Shown here one piece after another: positions 1 to 8,479 of a DNA stretch of 64,000 nt; positions within the stretch are counted from its first letter, which is position 1; the number at the start of each line of letters is the position of its first letter. The notes beneath the pieces are model-generated. The model was not told the DNA's origin, searched no databases, and was given only the letters and a program-made list of their open reading frames with translations. Location of the stretch: NCBI RefSeq assembly GCF_038404745.2, contig NZ_JAYKTT020000074.1, positions 42,289 through 106,288 of the forward strand, given 5' to 3'. The position numbers were made by a program, and so were the translations under genes. This stretch comes from Chlorogloeopsis sp038404745. Lineage in GTDB: Bacteria > Cyanobacteriota > Cyanobacteriia > Cyanobacteriales > Nostocaceae.

Positions 1-228
1 TCTGGTATGGTAACAGATAAGGCAATTGCTGCTGTAAACACTGCTGTAGAGCTTGTGAATGGGAAAGCCACGCCAGAGGAAATTAGCGAATTCAAAGAAT
101 TTATTTACTCTTGTGCTGACGCAGTTGCTAATGCAGCGGGAAGTGGACTATTCGGTACTGGTAACCCCAAAGTAAGTCCCCAAGAAGCAGCCACTCTGAC
201 AAAACTCAAAGCGGTACTTAGTGTCTAA
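1..228 (+). CDS. C-terminal end of an unidentified protein (cut by window edge)
   Basis: The frame is open from the first base of the window, so the gene probably begins upstream and only its last 75 or so codons are seen. A methionine codon at position 7 could be a start, but no ribosome binding site is visible before it. The visible protein is alanine-rich and soluble-looking, with one short cysteine-containing segment (YSCADAV) and no transmembrane segment or recognised motif. A hairpin typical of a terminator follows 18 bases after the stop codon, supporting this as a true gene end. I do not recognise the family. Confidence 0.5.
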   Translation, partial: SGMVTDKAIAAVNTAVELVNGKATPEEISEFKEFIYSCADAVANAAGSGLFGTGNPKVSPQEAATLTKLKAVLSV

Positions 229-245
229 ATACATAGTCTAAGTTC

Positions 246-280
246 AGGCAAACTTATAATTTATGGTTTGCCTATTTTCT
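246..280 (+). terminator. Rho-independent-type terminator
   Basis: An 8-bp perfect stem (AGGCAAAC at 246-253 and GTTTGCCT at 266-273) with a 12-base AT loop is followed by ATTTTCTT. It lies between the stop codon at 228 and the lipoprotein start at 319, in the right place to end the first transcript. Confidence 0.65.
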
Positions 281-318
281 TAATTGCGAGATATTTTGCT
301 CTATTTGAGGAGAAAAAA

Positions 319-933
319 ATGATTTCCGCCCGCTGGCTGAGGGTATTTATCCTTATGTTCTTTTGCCTGCTTTTATTTGTCACTGCTTGTGCCTCCAACC
401 CACCATCTCGCTATTCCCAGATTCAAAAGGAAACAACTCGCAGAGGCGCACCTCCAGCTGTTATAAAAACAGCAGAACAAGGCTCTACCTTTAACAAATT
501 TTTCCCAGGCTCAACAGGAGCTTATAATGTTATTCCTGCTCAAGAGAAAAAGGGCTTTGCTGAGTACAAAGTGAATAAAGACGGTAAGACAGTTGCCATG
601 CTGTCAATTAGCGATACACTCAGTGTTCCTGCTGCCGCAGCCAAATACAAAAACAGCACTGAAGTACTTGCTAATTACCCGATCATCGATCAAGGAAATA
701 CAGCCACAGGACTTTTGGTAAGCGATCGCTATCAGGTAAAAGTGCTTTCTCGCGATCCATCGTTTACCAGAGATGATCGAGTTGCATGGTTGCAGAAATT
801 CGACTTGAGAGGACTGGCAAAGCTAGAGTCTACTACTGCATCTTCAAGTGTTCCTCAATCCTCGAAAATCCCCGCAAACTCTAATTCAGCACCCAAGCTT
901 CCCCGTGTTTTGTCTCCTCAACCAGCGACTTAG
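319..933 (+). CDS. Putative lipoprotein of unknown function
   Basis: The protein has 204 residues. I start it at the ATG at 319 rather than the in-frame ATG at 268, because a GAGGAG ribosome binding site lies 5-10 bases upstream and because the resulting N-terminus is a good lipoprotein signal: charged start (MISARWLR), hydrophobic core, then FVTAC with the lipobox cysteine near residue 24. The mature part is soluble, lysine/serine/alanine-rich, and ends in a proline/serine-rich tail of about 40 residues that looks disordered. It is probably anchored in the periplasm or outer membrane. I do not recognise the central domain. The gene next to it on the same strand begins 73 bases downstream and may be co-transcribed. 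Confidence 0.75.
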   Translation: MISARWLRVFILMFFCLLLFVTACASNPPSRYSQIQKETTRRGAPPAVIKTAEQGSTFNKFFPGSTGAYNVIPAQEKKGFAEYKVNKDGKTVAMLSISDTLSVPAAAAKYKNSTEVLANYPIIDQGNTATGLLVSDRYQVKVLSRDPSFTRDDRVAWLQKFDLRGLAKLESTTASSSVPQSSKIPANSNSAPKLPRVLSPQPAT

Positions 934-1006
934 AGGTTGTTAGGTGTTGCAAAACAGAATGTTTTGACTAACTGAGTCTTCCACAATTTCAGAGCAGGAG
1001 TCCAAT

Positions 1007-1891
1007 ATGAGCAAACCGATATATGAATTGGTTGATGAGTTACCTAAGGGGGGACTAACTGTAGGGGCATTGAATTCGTTGGATTTTGTCGTTCCCGGAC
1101 AGTGGAACAATCTAGTTGGCTTTGTCAATACAATTCGTGTCGTGACTGGAGAAACAGACGAAGCACTAATTCAACAAATTGGTGAACGTGCAGTTACCCT
1201 ATTCAATGACAAATCCCAAGGTTATCAACGTGCTCTGTGGCTTTATGAAACTGTTGATTCTGCCTCAGGTTTTCTGGGTACAGCCGCCCTGATGAACCGA
1301 ATTGGGCAAGATACGTTTTTGGGATTTCTGAAGAATCTTACCCCCAAGCCAGAGCGAGCGCAAAGTATTGATTTATGTGTCAAATTGGTGACAGAACTAG
1401 TAGCCTTTTGCCAAATTAACGGCATTCCAGGCGATAGCATTGGTGACTTCTTGGCTGCTTTAAAAGATTACAGTGGTGAATCTTTAATGCGAATGGCAGC
1501 TTTGGTTTCCTTTGACGGCTTAATTCCCTTAGGTGCAGGCTTTACAGATCAGGCATTATCTGTGTTGAAAGGAATGAGTCCCTCCGAGCTAGAACACAAT
1601 CAAACCTTTAAGGGAGTCAGAGATTTAGTTCCAGGTGAGAATGCTGCTGGACAACTAGGGTTTATTACCGAAAGCTTTGAGTCTACTAAAGGTTGGATGG
1701 ATAACTTTGTATCCTCCAAAGGGTTGACTCAAAGTGGAGTGGTTGATAACCTCTCAAATTTCATTCAGTTCTCAAAAGACAAATTAGATTACTTGGCAGC
1801 ATTTTTGGATGTAAGTGTCAAGTACTATAGGCACACTGGTATTCAAACCCTAGCACGTCGTCTAATTGAACGAGCTGTAGCGGAAATTTAA
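1007..1891 (+). CDS. Conserved hypothetical protein, 294 residues
   Basis: It begins with ATG at 1007, preceded by GAGCAGGAG with good spacing. The protein is mainly alpha-helical by composition, with no signal peptide, no clear transmembrane helix and no catalytic motif I can name. A few glycine-rich turns (SASGFLGTAALM, PGENAAGQLGF) are visible. It follows the lipoprotein gene on the same strand, and a MITE-like repeat begins about 30 bases after its stop. I recognise no family, so no function is assigned. Confidence 0.7.
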   Translation: MSKPIYELVDELPKGGLTVGALNSLDFVVPGQWNNLVGFVNTIRVVTGETDEALIQQIGERAVTLFNDKSQGYQRALWLYETVDSASGFLGTAALMNRIGQDTFLGFLKNLTPKPERAQSIDLCVKLVTELVAFCQINGIPGDSIGDFLAALKDYSGESLMRMAALVSFDGLIPLGAGFTDQALSVLKGMSPSELEHNQTFKGVRDLVPGENAAGQLGFITESFESTKGWMDNFVSSKGLTQSGVVDNLSNFIQFSKDKLDYLAAFLDVSVKYYRHTGIQTLARRLIERAVAEI

Positions 1892-1922
1892 AAGTGAACA
1901 GGAGGATACCCTGTTATAACCA

Positions 1923-2002
1923 GGACTTACGCAAAATTTCTCTGCAACTCTCTCTTCTTTATGTAGTTTGTGGTTTTTTCCCGTGTATCACTGCGTAAGT
2001 CC
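1923..2002. repeat. 80-bp MITE-like element with terminal inverted repeats
   Basis: GGACTTACGCA at 1923-1933 is matched exactly in inverted orientation by TGCGTAAGTCC at 1992-2002, enclosing about 58 bases of pyrimidine-rich DNA without an ORF. An 11-bp perfect terminal inverted repeat on an 80-bp element is typical of the non-autonomous elements of filamentous cyanobacteria. It lies between convergent genes, where it could also act as a transcript end. Confidence 0.7.
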
Positions 2003-2111
2003 TAATAAATTGCGATCGCCTGTCTTACTAAGTAAAAACTAGAACATATTTACATTGACTCTAAGTATTTTTTTCACCCCTCTCCTTGCTAAACAGAGGG
2101 GTGGTGAGATT

Positions 2112-5012
2112 CTATTGCGAATAAGCCTCCATTGGCAGACAAGAACAAACAAAATTCCGATCGCCAAAGGCAGCATCAATGCGCCCAACAGCAGGCCAGA
2201 ATTTGTGTTCACGCGTCCAAGGTGCAGGATAAGCAGCTTGTTGGCGAGAGTAGGGATGATTCCACTCGTCAACAATTAAGCTTTCAGCGGTGTGGGGTGC
2301 ATTCTTGAGGACGTTATCTTGGATGTCTGCTTTGCCAGATTCAATCTCGGCGATTTCTTGACGAATGGCAATCATGGCATCGCAAAAACGATCCAATTCT
2401 TCTTTCGATTCGCTTTCAGTGGGTTCGACCATAATTGTACCCGCCACAGGCCAGGAAACCGTTGGTGCGTGGAAGCCATAGTCAATCAGACGCTTGGCAA
2501 CATCATCAATTTCGATCCCCGCAGATTTTTTGAGCGATCGTAAATCTAAAATGCACTCATGGGCAACAAACCCATTTTTCCCCTTGTATAAAACCGGATA
2601 GTACGTCTCAAGTTGCTTGGCGATGTAGTTAGCATTAAGAATCGCTACTTTTGTCGCCTTCGTCAAACCTATCGCACCCATCATAGCGATGTACATCCAA
2701 GAAATTACCAAGATACTGGCACTACCCCAAGGTGCAGCAGAAACAGCACCAATACTTTGTTCGCCGCCCACTTTTACAACAGGGTTACCGGGAACAAAAG
2801 GCACCAGATGCTTGGCGACGCCAATTGGCCCCATACCAGGGCCACCACCACCATGAGGGATACAGAAAGTTTTATGCAAGTTCAAATGACAAACATCTGC
2901 ACCAATATCCCCTGGGCGGCAAAGCCCGACTTGGGCGTTCATGTTTGCCCCATCCATGTAAACTTGTCCGCCGTGGGCATGAACAACGGCGCAAATTTCT
3001 TGAATTTGTTCTTCAAACACGCCGTGTGTTGAAGGATAAGTCACCATCAATGCAGCGAGTTCTTGGCTGTGCTTTTGTGCCTTTGCCTTGAGATCTTCTA
3101 GGTCAATATTACCTTGGTCGTCGCAGGCAACAGCTACTACCTTCATTCCACACATTACCGCACTTGCCGGGTTTGTACCGTGGGCAGATGTGGGAATTAA
3201 ACAAACTTTCCGGTGTCCTTCCCCACGGCTTTCATGATACTGGCGAATAACTAAAAGCCCAGCGTACTCACCTTGAGAACCTGCATTGGGTTGCAGAGAA
3301 ATTCCAGCAAATCCAGTAATTTCCGCTAACCATTCCTCTAATTGTTGGAACAGAATTTGATAACCCTGCGTTTGCGACAGGGGGGCAAAGGGATGAATCT
3401 TAGCGAATTCTGCCCAACTTACGGGTATCATTTCCGCCGTTGCATTCAACTTCATCGTACATGAACCCAAAGGAATCATCGATGTCGTCAGCGATAAGTC
3501 TTTAGTTTCTAGCCTGTGCAGGTAGCGCAACAACTCAGTTTCTGAGTGATAGCGGTTGAAGATGGGATGGGTGAGGTAGCTGCTGGTGCGCTTGAGAGAG
3601 AGATGGAGGGATGGGGAGAGGGGGAGAGGGGGGGATGATTCTTCCCCAAGGGCGAAAATTGCGAGTAGGTCTTTTAGATCTGCAATTGTCGTAGTTTCAT
3701 CAAGTGAAATACCTACAGCAGTTTCATCAAAAATTCGCAGGTTAATTTTCTTTTGTTCGCAAGCTGCAAGAATATCTTTTAAACTGCCCCTTCTTAGTTC
3801 TACCCGTAAGGTATCAAAGAAATATTCGGAACTAATCTTATAACCTAGAATTTTCAGTCCTTCTGCCAAGATGACAGTTAGTTTATGGATATTCTCGGCA
3901 ATAGTTTTGAGTCCATCCGGGCCGTGATAGACAGCATACATACTTGCCATCACCGCCAACAACACTTGTGCCGTACAAATATTGCTAGTTGCTTTTTCGC
4001 GGCGGATGTGCTGTTCGCGGGTTTGTAAAGCCAAACGTAATGCAGGTTTGCCTTGGGCATCTTTTGATACACCTACAATTCGTCCTGGAACTTGTCGCTT
4101 GTATTCTTCTTTGGTAGCAAAATAAGCCGCATGAGGCCCGCCATAGCCCAAAGGAATACCGAAGCGTTGAGTACTGCCGACGGCAATATCAGCCCCAAAT
4201 TCACCAGGAGGTGTCAAAAGTGTCAAGCTTAGAGGATCTGCTGCTACCGTTACCAATGCCCCCACAGCATGGGCTTTTTCTACAAAAGCGCGGTAGTCGT
4301 AAATAGTGCCATCACTGGCAGGATATTGCACAATTGCTCCAAAAATCGGTTCTGAAAAATCAAATGTTTGATGATCGCCGATGATGATATTTATCTCTAA
4401 AGGCTTTGCCCGTGTTTGCAGAACATCGATAGTTTGGGGATGGCAGTCTTGGGATACAAAGTAGGTATTGGACTTATTCTTACAAAAACCATAGCTCATG
4501 CTCATAGCTTCTGCTGCTGCCGTAGCTTCATCCAACAATGAAGCATTTGCAATTTCCAAACCTGTCAGATCTATAATCATTGTTTGGAAATTCAATAGCG
4601 CTTCTAGTCGCCCTTGGGCAATTTCTGGCTGATAGGGAGTGTAAGCAGTATACCAACCAGGGTTTTCTAGGATATTGCGCCCAATGACTGGTGGGGTAAT
4701 ACAGTCGTAATATCCCATACCGATGTACGAGCGGAAGATGCGATTTTTTAAAGCTATTTCTTTTAACTTTGCTAGTGCTGCATACTCACTGAGTGCTGCT
4801 GGCAAATCTAATCGACGAGATAGTCGAATTGACTGCGGTACTGTTTGCTCAATCAGGGCATCTAAGGAAGAAAACCCCATATCCGCAAGCATTTGCTGGA
4901 TCTCGTCGCCATTCGGCCCAATATGTCGTTGCTGAAAATCACTTGACTTTTGATTGTCTTCGCCCGGCGTCTTGCGATCGCCTGACTGAGGACAAGGAGC
5001 GGATACTACCAC
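2112..5012 (-). CDS. gcvP: Glycine dehydrogenase (decarboxylating), P-protein
   Basis: This 966-residue PLP enzyme decarboxylates glycine and passes the aminomethyl group to the lipoyl arm of GcvH, as part of the glycine cleavage system that clears photorespiratory glycine. Its length fits the single-chain P-protein. The PLP lysine is K714, in the motif NLHKTFCIPHGGGGPGMG. The N-terminal half carries the usual RHIGP and SLLDEATAAAEAM signatures. Translation appears to start at GTG (5010-5012), with TGGAGA upstream. The linker joining the two homologous halves (about residues 456-475) is a serine/proline/leucine-rich stretch encoded by a purine-biased tract like the repeats found between genes. 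gcvH lies upstream on the same strand, but 291 bases of repeat-containing DNA separate them. Confidence 0.97.
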   Translation of the reverse strand: MVVSAPCPQSGDRKTPGEDNQKSSDFQQRHIGPNGDEIQQMLADMGFSSLDALIEQTVPQSIRLSRRLDLPAALSEYAALAKLKEIALKNRIFRSYIGMGYYDCITPPVIGRNILENPGWYTAYTPYQPEIAQGRLEALLNFQTMIIDLTGLEIANASLLDEATAAAEAMSMSYGFCKNKSNTYFVSQDCHPQTIDVLQTRAKPLEINIIIGDHQTFDFSEPIFGAIVQYPASDGTIYDYRAFVEKAHAVGALVTVAADPLSLTLLTPPGEFGADIAVGSTQRFGIPLGYGGPHAAYFATKEEYKRQVPGRIVGVSKDAQGKPALRLALQTREQHIRREKATSNICTAQVLLAVMASMYAVYHGPDGLKTIAENIHKLTVILAEGLKILGYKISSEYFFDTLRVELRRGSLKDILAACEQKKINLRIFDETAVGISLDETTTIADLKDLLAIFALGEESSPPLPLSPSLHLSLKRTSSYLTHPIFNRYHSETELLRYLHRLETKDLSLTTSMIPLGSCTMKLNATAEMIPVSWAEFAKIHPFAPLSQTQGYQILFQQLEEWLAEITGFAGISLQPNAGSQGEYAGLLVIRQYHESRGEGHRKVCLIPTSAHGTNPASAVMCGMKVVAVACDDQGNIDLEDLKAKAQKHSQELAALMVTYPSTHGVFEEQIQEICAVVHAHGGQVYMDGANMNAQVGLCRPGDIGADVCHLNLHKTFCIPHGGGGPGMGPIGVAKHLVPFVPGNPVVKVGGEQSIGAVSAAPWGSASILVISWMYIAMMGAIGLTKATKVAILNANYIAKQLETYYPVLYKGKNGFVAHECILDLRSLKKSAGIEIDDVAKRLIDYGFHAPTVSWPVAGTIMVEPTESESKEELDRFCDAMIAIRQEIAEIESGKADIQDNVLKNAPHTAESLIVDEWNHPYSRQQAAYPAPWTREHKFWPAVGRIDAAFGDRNFVCSCLPMEAYSQ
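3586..3646. repeat. Family-B-like purine tract inside gcvP
   Basis: The plus strand here is almost pure G/A with runs of GGGGAGAG, followed by a GATGATTCTT segment. This closely resembles the intergenic tracts at 50741-50800 and 29925-29945, which continue into AATCATTCTC. It stays in frame with gcvP and encodes the variable linker between its two halves. Confidence 0.55.
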
Positions 5013-5303
5013 AAATAGTTTCTCCAGACGTTACTATTTCATATTTTGCAATAAGTATATTTGAGGCGTGGAGCAAAACTCTCAGTTTCTGTAAAATTAA
5101 TAAAATTTTTTTGGGACATTGGTAGGAGCGGGTTTTGCTGATTATATGAACGGTTAAAACAGACAATTTATCTTCCAAACCCGCCCGTACAGTGGTTAGT
5201 GGTTGGGGGTTAGTGGTTAATTTTTTATTGCTCCCACGCCCCCACTCTCCTCATCCCCGTGTCCCCACGTCTTTGCGTCCCCTAACTTCCCCCTCCTTCC
5301 CAA
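5013..5303. other. gcvH-gcvP spacer filled with repeat DNA
   Basis: The 291-base gap between gcvH and gcvP holds a short family A element (5121-5195) and then a TTAGTGG heptamer run and a C-rich tract (about 5195-5300) with phrases such as CCCCGTGTCCCC. The part nearest gcvP (5013-5120) is AT-rich and could hold the gcvP promoter, but I cannot name one. No glycine riboswitch signature was seen. Confidence 0.6.
5121..5195 (+). repeat. Family A repeat, short form
   Basis: The element runs from GGTAGGAGCGGGTTTT to AAACCCGCCCGTACAGTGG (5177-5195), so its ends are inverted copies (GCGGGTTT and AAACCCGC). The 40-base AT-rich centre contains GGTTAAAAC, as in the other copies. It lacks the GC-rich core of the long copies at 15564, 18955 and 58537. 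Confidence 0.7.
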
Positions 5304-5690
5304 CTACCCTTCTACTTGGGCGCTATACTCATCTGCGGTTAATGCATCATCAATGTCACCAGGATCGTTAACTCGCACTTTAATCAACCATCCTTCACCG
5401 TAGGGATCGTCTGCAACTTGTTCGGGAGAATCTAACAGAGGTTCGTTACGGTCTATTACAGTACCAGTAATTGGTGAGTTTAAGTCTTCTACAGCTTTTA
5501 CTGATTCAACTGTGCCAAAAGTTTCTCCTTTAGTAATAGCATCACCAACTTCTGGCAATTCCAAAAATACAATATCTCCCAATTGATCGACAGCAAAGGC
5601 GGTAATGCCAATTGTGGCTATTTCCCCCTCTAACCGCACGTATTCATGGGTATCTAAGTACTTTAAATCTCCAGGATATTCCAAAGACAT
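5304..5690 (-). CDS. gcvH: Glycine cleavage system H protein
   Basis: This 128-residue lipoyl carrier shuttles the aminomethyl intermediate from GcvP to GcvT and then to lipoamide dehydrogenase. The lipoylation site is K65 in GTVESVKAVEDLNSP, at the usual position. The fold signatures IATIGITAFAVDQLGDIVF and LLDSPEQVADDPYGEGW-like segments are present and full length. It begins with ATG and follows gcvT on the same strand after 76 bases that contain short TAATGG repeats. gcvT-gcvH are likely co-transcribed. Confidence 0.97.
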   Translation of the reverse strand: MSLEYPGDLKYLDTHEYVRLEGEIATIGITAFAVDQLGDIVFLELPEVGDAITKGETFGTVESVKAVEDLNSPITGTVIDRNEPLLDSPEQVADDPYGEGWLIKVRVNDPGDIDDALTADEYSAQVEG

Positions 5691-5766
5691 ATTGCTTCCT
5701 CTTCCACAATGGCAAAAATCAACATGGTTAATGGTTTATAGCTAATGGCTAATGGTAAAGACATTA

Positions 5767-6906
5767 TTAGCTGTTTGCAACACGAGCTTTTGAACGATAA
5801 AAAGGTTTTTTCACCACTACCGCTGGGTAAGTTTTACCGCGAATTTCCACTTCTAGCTGCTGACCAACAGTGGCTAGCTGGGTGGGAACATAAGCTAGAG
5901 CGATCGGATAACCAAGTGTAGGAGATAGTGTACCACTAGTAACTTCTCCTACTACAGTACCTGCTGAAAGTACTTGGTAGCCGTGACGGGCGATGTTGCG
6001 TCCTTGCATTTGCAAACCTACGAGTCGGCGCTGTACTCCAGCAGTTTTTTGCCGTTCCAATATCGGACGCCCAATAAAATCACCTTTGGTATCAAGATGC
6101 ACTAGCCATCCCAAACCAGCTTCTAAAGGGGTGGTGGTGTCGTCGATATCTTGTCCGTAAAGTGCCATTGCTGCTTCTAATCGGAGGGTATCTCTGGCAC
6201 CAAGCCCACAGGGGATAACACCAGCATCAACAAGACTACGCCATAACTTGACGCCTTCTTCTGGATCTAACATGACTTCAAATCCATCTTCTCCGGTGTA
6301 ACCAGTACGGGCAAGGAAGGCGGTTTTGCCTAATACAGGTGCTTCGAGGTGACTGAATGCTTTAACTGGAGTTAAGTCGGCTTGCACAAAAGGCTGAAGA
6401 GATTCAACTGCTTTTGGCCCCTGGACAGCAATTAAGATTTTTCCTTTGGAAAGGTCTTGAAAATTGAACTCGTTGGCATCAAGATGCTGCAATAACCATG
6501 CTTTGTCTTTACTGGTGGTGGCAGCATTGACAATCATCACTCCCTGTTGTTCGCCAGAGGAAGTTTCGCCGTAGTAATAGAAAATAATGTCGTCAATAAT
6601 ACCGCCTTTTGGATTTAACAATACGGTGTATTGAGCTTGACCAGGTTGTAACCTACTCAAGTCTGAAGGAACTAGATGTTGAAGTTTTGAAATTAAGTTT
6701 TTCCCTTGGAAAGTAAATTTACCCATGTGGGAAATATCGAACATTCCTGCTGCATTTCTAACAGCCTCGTGTTCGTTAGTAATACCGCTAAATTGTACGG
6801 GCATTTCCCAACCACCAAAGCTGGTAAGTCGCGCTTTCAGTTCTTGGGCGAGGAAATATAGGGGCGTTTTATATAGGGGGAGGGCGTTCTCTTCTTGTTT
6901 AGCCAC
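5767..6906 (-). CDS. gcvT: Glycine cleavage system T protein (aminomethyltransferase)
   Basis: This 379-residue tetrahydrofolate-dependent enzyme releases ammonia from the aminomethyl-lipoyl arm of GcvH and makes 5,10-methylene-THF. Family motifs are clear: GMFDISHMGKF near residue 55, RTGYTGEDGFEVM near 200, and LEAGLGWLVHLD around 265, with the C-terminal beta-barrel domain intact (GEVTSGTLSPTLGYPIALAYV). The start codon appears to be GTG at 6904-6906 (GTG GCT AAA), with only a weak ribosome binding site. It is first in the minus-strand gcvT-gcvH-gcvP order. L-protein (lpd) is not in this window. Confidence 0.96.
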   Translation of the reverse strand: MAKQEENALPLYKTPLYFLAQELKARLTSFGGWEMPVQFSGITNEHEAVRNAAGMFDISHMGKFTFQGKNLISKLQHLVPSDLSRLQPGQAQYTVLLNPKGGIIDDIIFYYYGETSSGEQQGVMIVNAATTSKDKAWLLQHLDANEFNFQDLSKGKILIAVQGPKAVESLQPFVQADLTPVKAFSHLEAPVLGKTAFLARTGYTGEDGFEVMLDPEEGVKLWRSLVDAGVIPCGLGARDTLRLEAAMALYGQDIDDTTTPLEAGLGWLVHLDTKGDFIGRPILERQKTAGVQRRLVGLQMQGRNIARHGYQVLSAGTVVGEVTSGTLSPTLGYPIALAYVPTQLATVGQQLEVEIRGKTYPAVVVKKPFYRSKARVANS

Positions 6907-7403
6907 TGGTAGATTTGTTGTCGTAGAATTATCAACTTTAGTATCTTAAGGCACGCTTCTATACAAGTGCGTTAACAGGCAGAGGTTTAATAGCAAAAAT
7001 TATTTGATTTCCTCCAACTATACCGAGCTAGTATGGTCTGCGAGGTCTGTCAAAGGAAACATTACTTTTATGTGTCCCTTATCTCCTAATTTATAGGGAC
7101 TGGGTATTGGCTAACCAGCTACGTTGCGAGCAACCAGCGCAGTGGCTCCTCAGGAGGAAATGCCGTGTATGCTTTCCCGATTTGGGGGGACTTTGCAGTG
7201 TAATAACGTCCTCGCAACAGAATCCTCGCTGCAATCTATGGGAAGCTCCCTGTGAAGGAAACTGGATATTTTGCAAAGACAGGGGAAATTGGTATGATTC
7301 TAAGTGCGGTTTATCTATCAATTTTTAGGAGTATTTTCCACGGTCTGTGGTGAAACTGCTAAATCAACCTTTAGTTTTTTAATTTAAAGATTGGGAGCTA
7401 ACT
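6907..7403. other. Divergent spacer between gcvT and sbpA with a structured GC-rich block
   Basis: This 497-base gap separates divergent operons and should hold both promoters. From about 7095 to 7300 it contains a block richer in GC than its flanks, with GTTGCGAG (7123-7130) pairing with CTCGCAAC (7211-7218), CTTTGCA (7191-7197) pairing with TGCAAAG further on, and short inner hairpins. Phrases such as GCGCAGTGGCTCCT and CTTTCCCGATTTGGGG recall the repeat DNA at 21640-21810 and 29950-29990, so it is probably a diverged repeat copy, although a structured leader or small RNA is not excluded. I see no credible gene. Confidence 0.5.
7338..7350. promoter_or_regulatory. Possible operator upstream of sbpA
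   Basis: CCACGGTCTGTGG has 4-bp inverted arms (CCAC and GTGG) around a 5-base centre and lies 53 bases before the sbpA start, within the expected promoter-proximal zone. It could bind a dimeric regulator of sulfate uptake, but the arms are short and no known consensus is matched with confidence. Confidence 0.2.
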
Positions 7404-8474
7404 ATGAAGAGGCGTTCCGCATTACGCGCCTTACTATTTACTACAGGATTAGTAATACCTGCCTGTGCTCAGACACAAAACTCTACTCAAAATGAAGTAT
7501 CAACGAGTCAAACCCAAGCAGTTGCTACTGCACAAAAATCAAAGTCGGTGGAACTAACATTGGTTGGTTATGGAGTGGCTAAATCGCTTTTCTCCAAGAT
7601 TATTCCGGCATTTCAACAAGAGTGGAAGGCGAAAACAGGTCAAGATGCAATCTTTAAGGAATCCTATGGTGCATCTGGAGCACAAACTAGAGCAATCCTG
7701 GGTGGTTTACAAGCTGACATCCTGGTTCAAAATCTCCAGAGCAACATAGATCCTTTAGTGGAGAAGGATTTTGTAAGTCAACAGTGGAGCCAACGATTGC
7801 CCAATCAAGCTTCCCCTGCTAACACAGTTATGGTTTTAGTTACAAGACCGGGAAATCCCAAGCAAATTCGAGATTGGAGGGATTTAACTCGCGAAGGTGT
7901 GTCTATTGTGGCGATTAATCCACAAACTTCTGGTAACGCTCGGTGGGGTATCTTAGCAGGGTATGGTTCTCTTCTCAAGTCTCAAGGAGAGCAGGCTGCT
8001 GATGATTTTCTCAAAAGCTTTGTGAAGAATATTAAGACATTAGTGAGCAGTGGGCGAGAGGCAACGGATGCATTTGTAAAAAACAAAATTGGAGATGTAT
8101 TAATCACATTTGAAAACGAGATTATCTTCACTAATAACTCCATTCCTGAAGATTATCCCTACATTGTGCCGACGACTAATATCCAGGTTGATTTTCCAGT
8201 CACTGTCGTTGACAAGATTGTAGATAAAAAGGGAACCCGCGAAGTTGCACAAGCATTTACTAAGTTTTTATTTTCACCCAAAGGTCAGGAAATCTATGCT
8301 CAATCAGGCTATCGTCCCATTGAGCAAAAGGCATACCAAAAACATACCAAACTTTACAAGCCTGTAAAGACTCTTTATAAAATTGCAGATTTTGGTGGTT
8401 GGAAACAGGTTAACCAAAAGCTTTTTGCCGATGGAGCGTTATTTGATTCTGCCCAAGCAGCCCGAACTCGATAA
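7404..8474 (+). CDS. sbpA: Sulfate-binding periplasmic protein
   Basis: This 356-residue protein is the solute receptor of a sulfate/thiosulfate ABC importer. It has a basic N-terminus (MKRRSALR), a hydrophobic core and VIPAC, suggesting signal peptidase II processing and a lipid anchor. The ligand-binding family motifs KESYGASGAQTRA (about residue 85) and NPQTSGNARWG (about 170) are present. It begins with ATG at 7404 after GGGAGCTAACT. Its stop is 5 bases before cysT, so the two are an operon. Expression would be expected to rise under sulfur limitation, but no confident operator was identified. Confidence 0.93.
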   Translation: MKRRSALRALLFTTGLVIPACAQTQNSTQNEVSTSQTQAVATAQKSKSVELTLVGYGVAKSLFSKIIPAFQQEWKAKTGQDAIFKESYGASGAQTRAILGGLQADILVQNLQSNIDPLVEKDFVSQQWSQRLPNQASPANTVMVLVTRPGNPKQIRDWRDLTREGVSIVAINPQTSGNARWGILAGYGSLLKSQGEQAADDFLKSFVKNIKTLVSSGREATDAFVKNKIGDVLITFENEIIFTNNSIPEDYPYIVPTTNIQVDFPVTVVDKIVDKKGTREVAQAFTKFLFSPKGQEIYAQSGYRPIEQKAYQKHTKLYKPVKTLYKIADFGGWKQVNQKLFADGALFDSAQAARTR

Positions 8475-8479
8475 TTGCA

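Noticed and set aside
2613..3032. Long plus-strand reading frame inside gcvP
   Set aside because: It lies antisense to a full-length P-protein with intact catalytic motifs, and its translation is cysteine/histidine-rich without any recognisable domain.
6907..7100. Glycine riboswitch upstream of gcvT
   Set aside because: Looked for on the minus strand before gcvT and gcvP; the paired conserved elements of that riboswitch class are not visible.
7095..7325. 6S RNA or riboswitch in the sbpA upstream block
   Set aside because: Some stems exist but no class-specific conserved sequence could be matched from memory, and similarity to local repeats is a simpler explanation.
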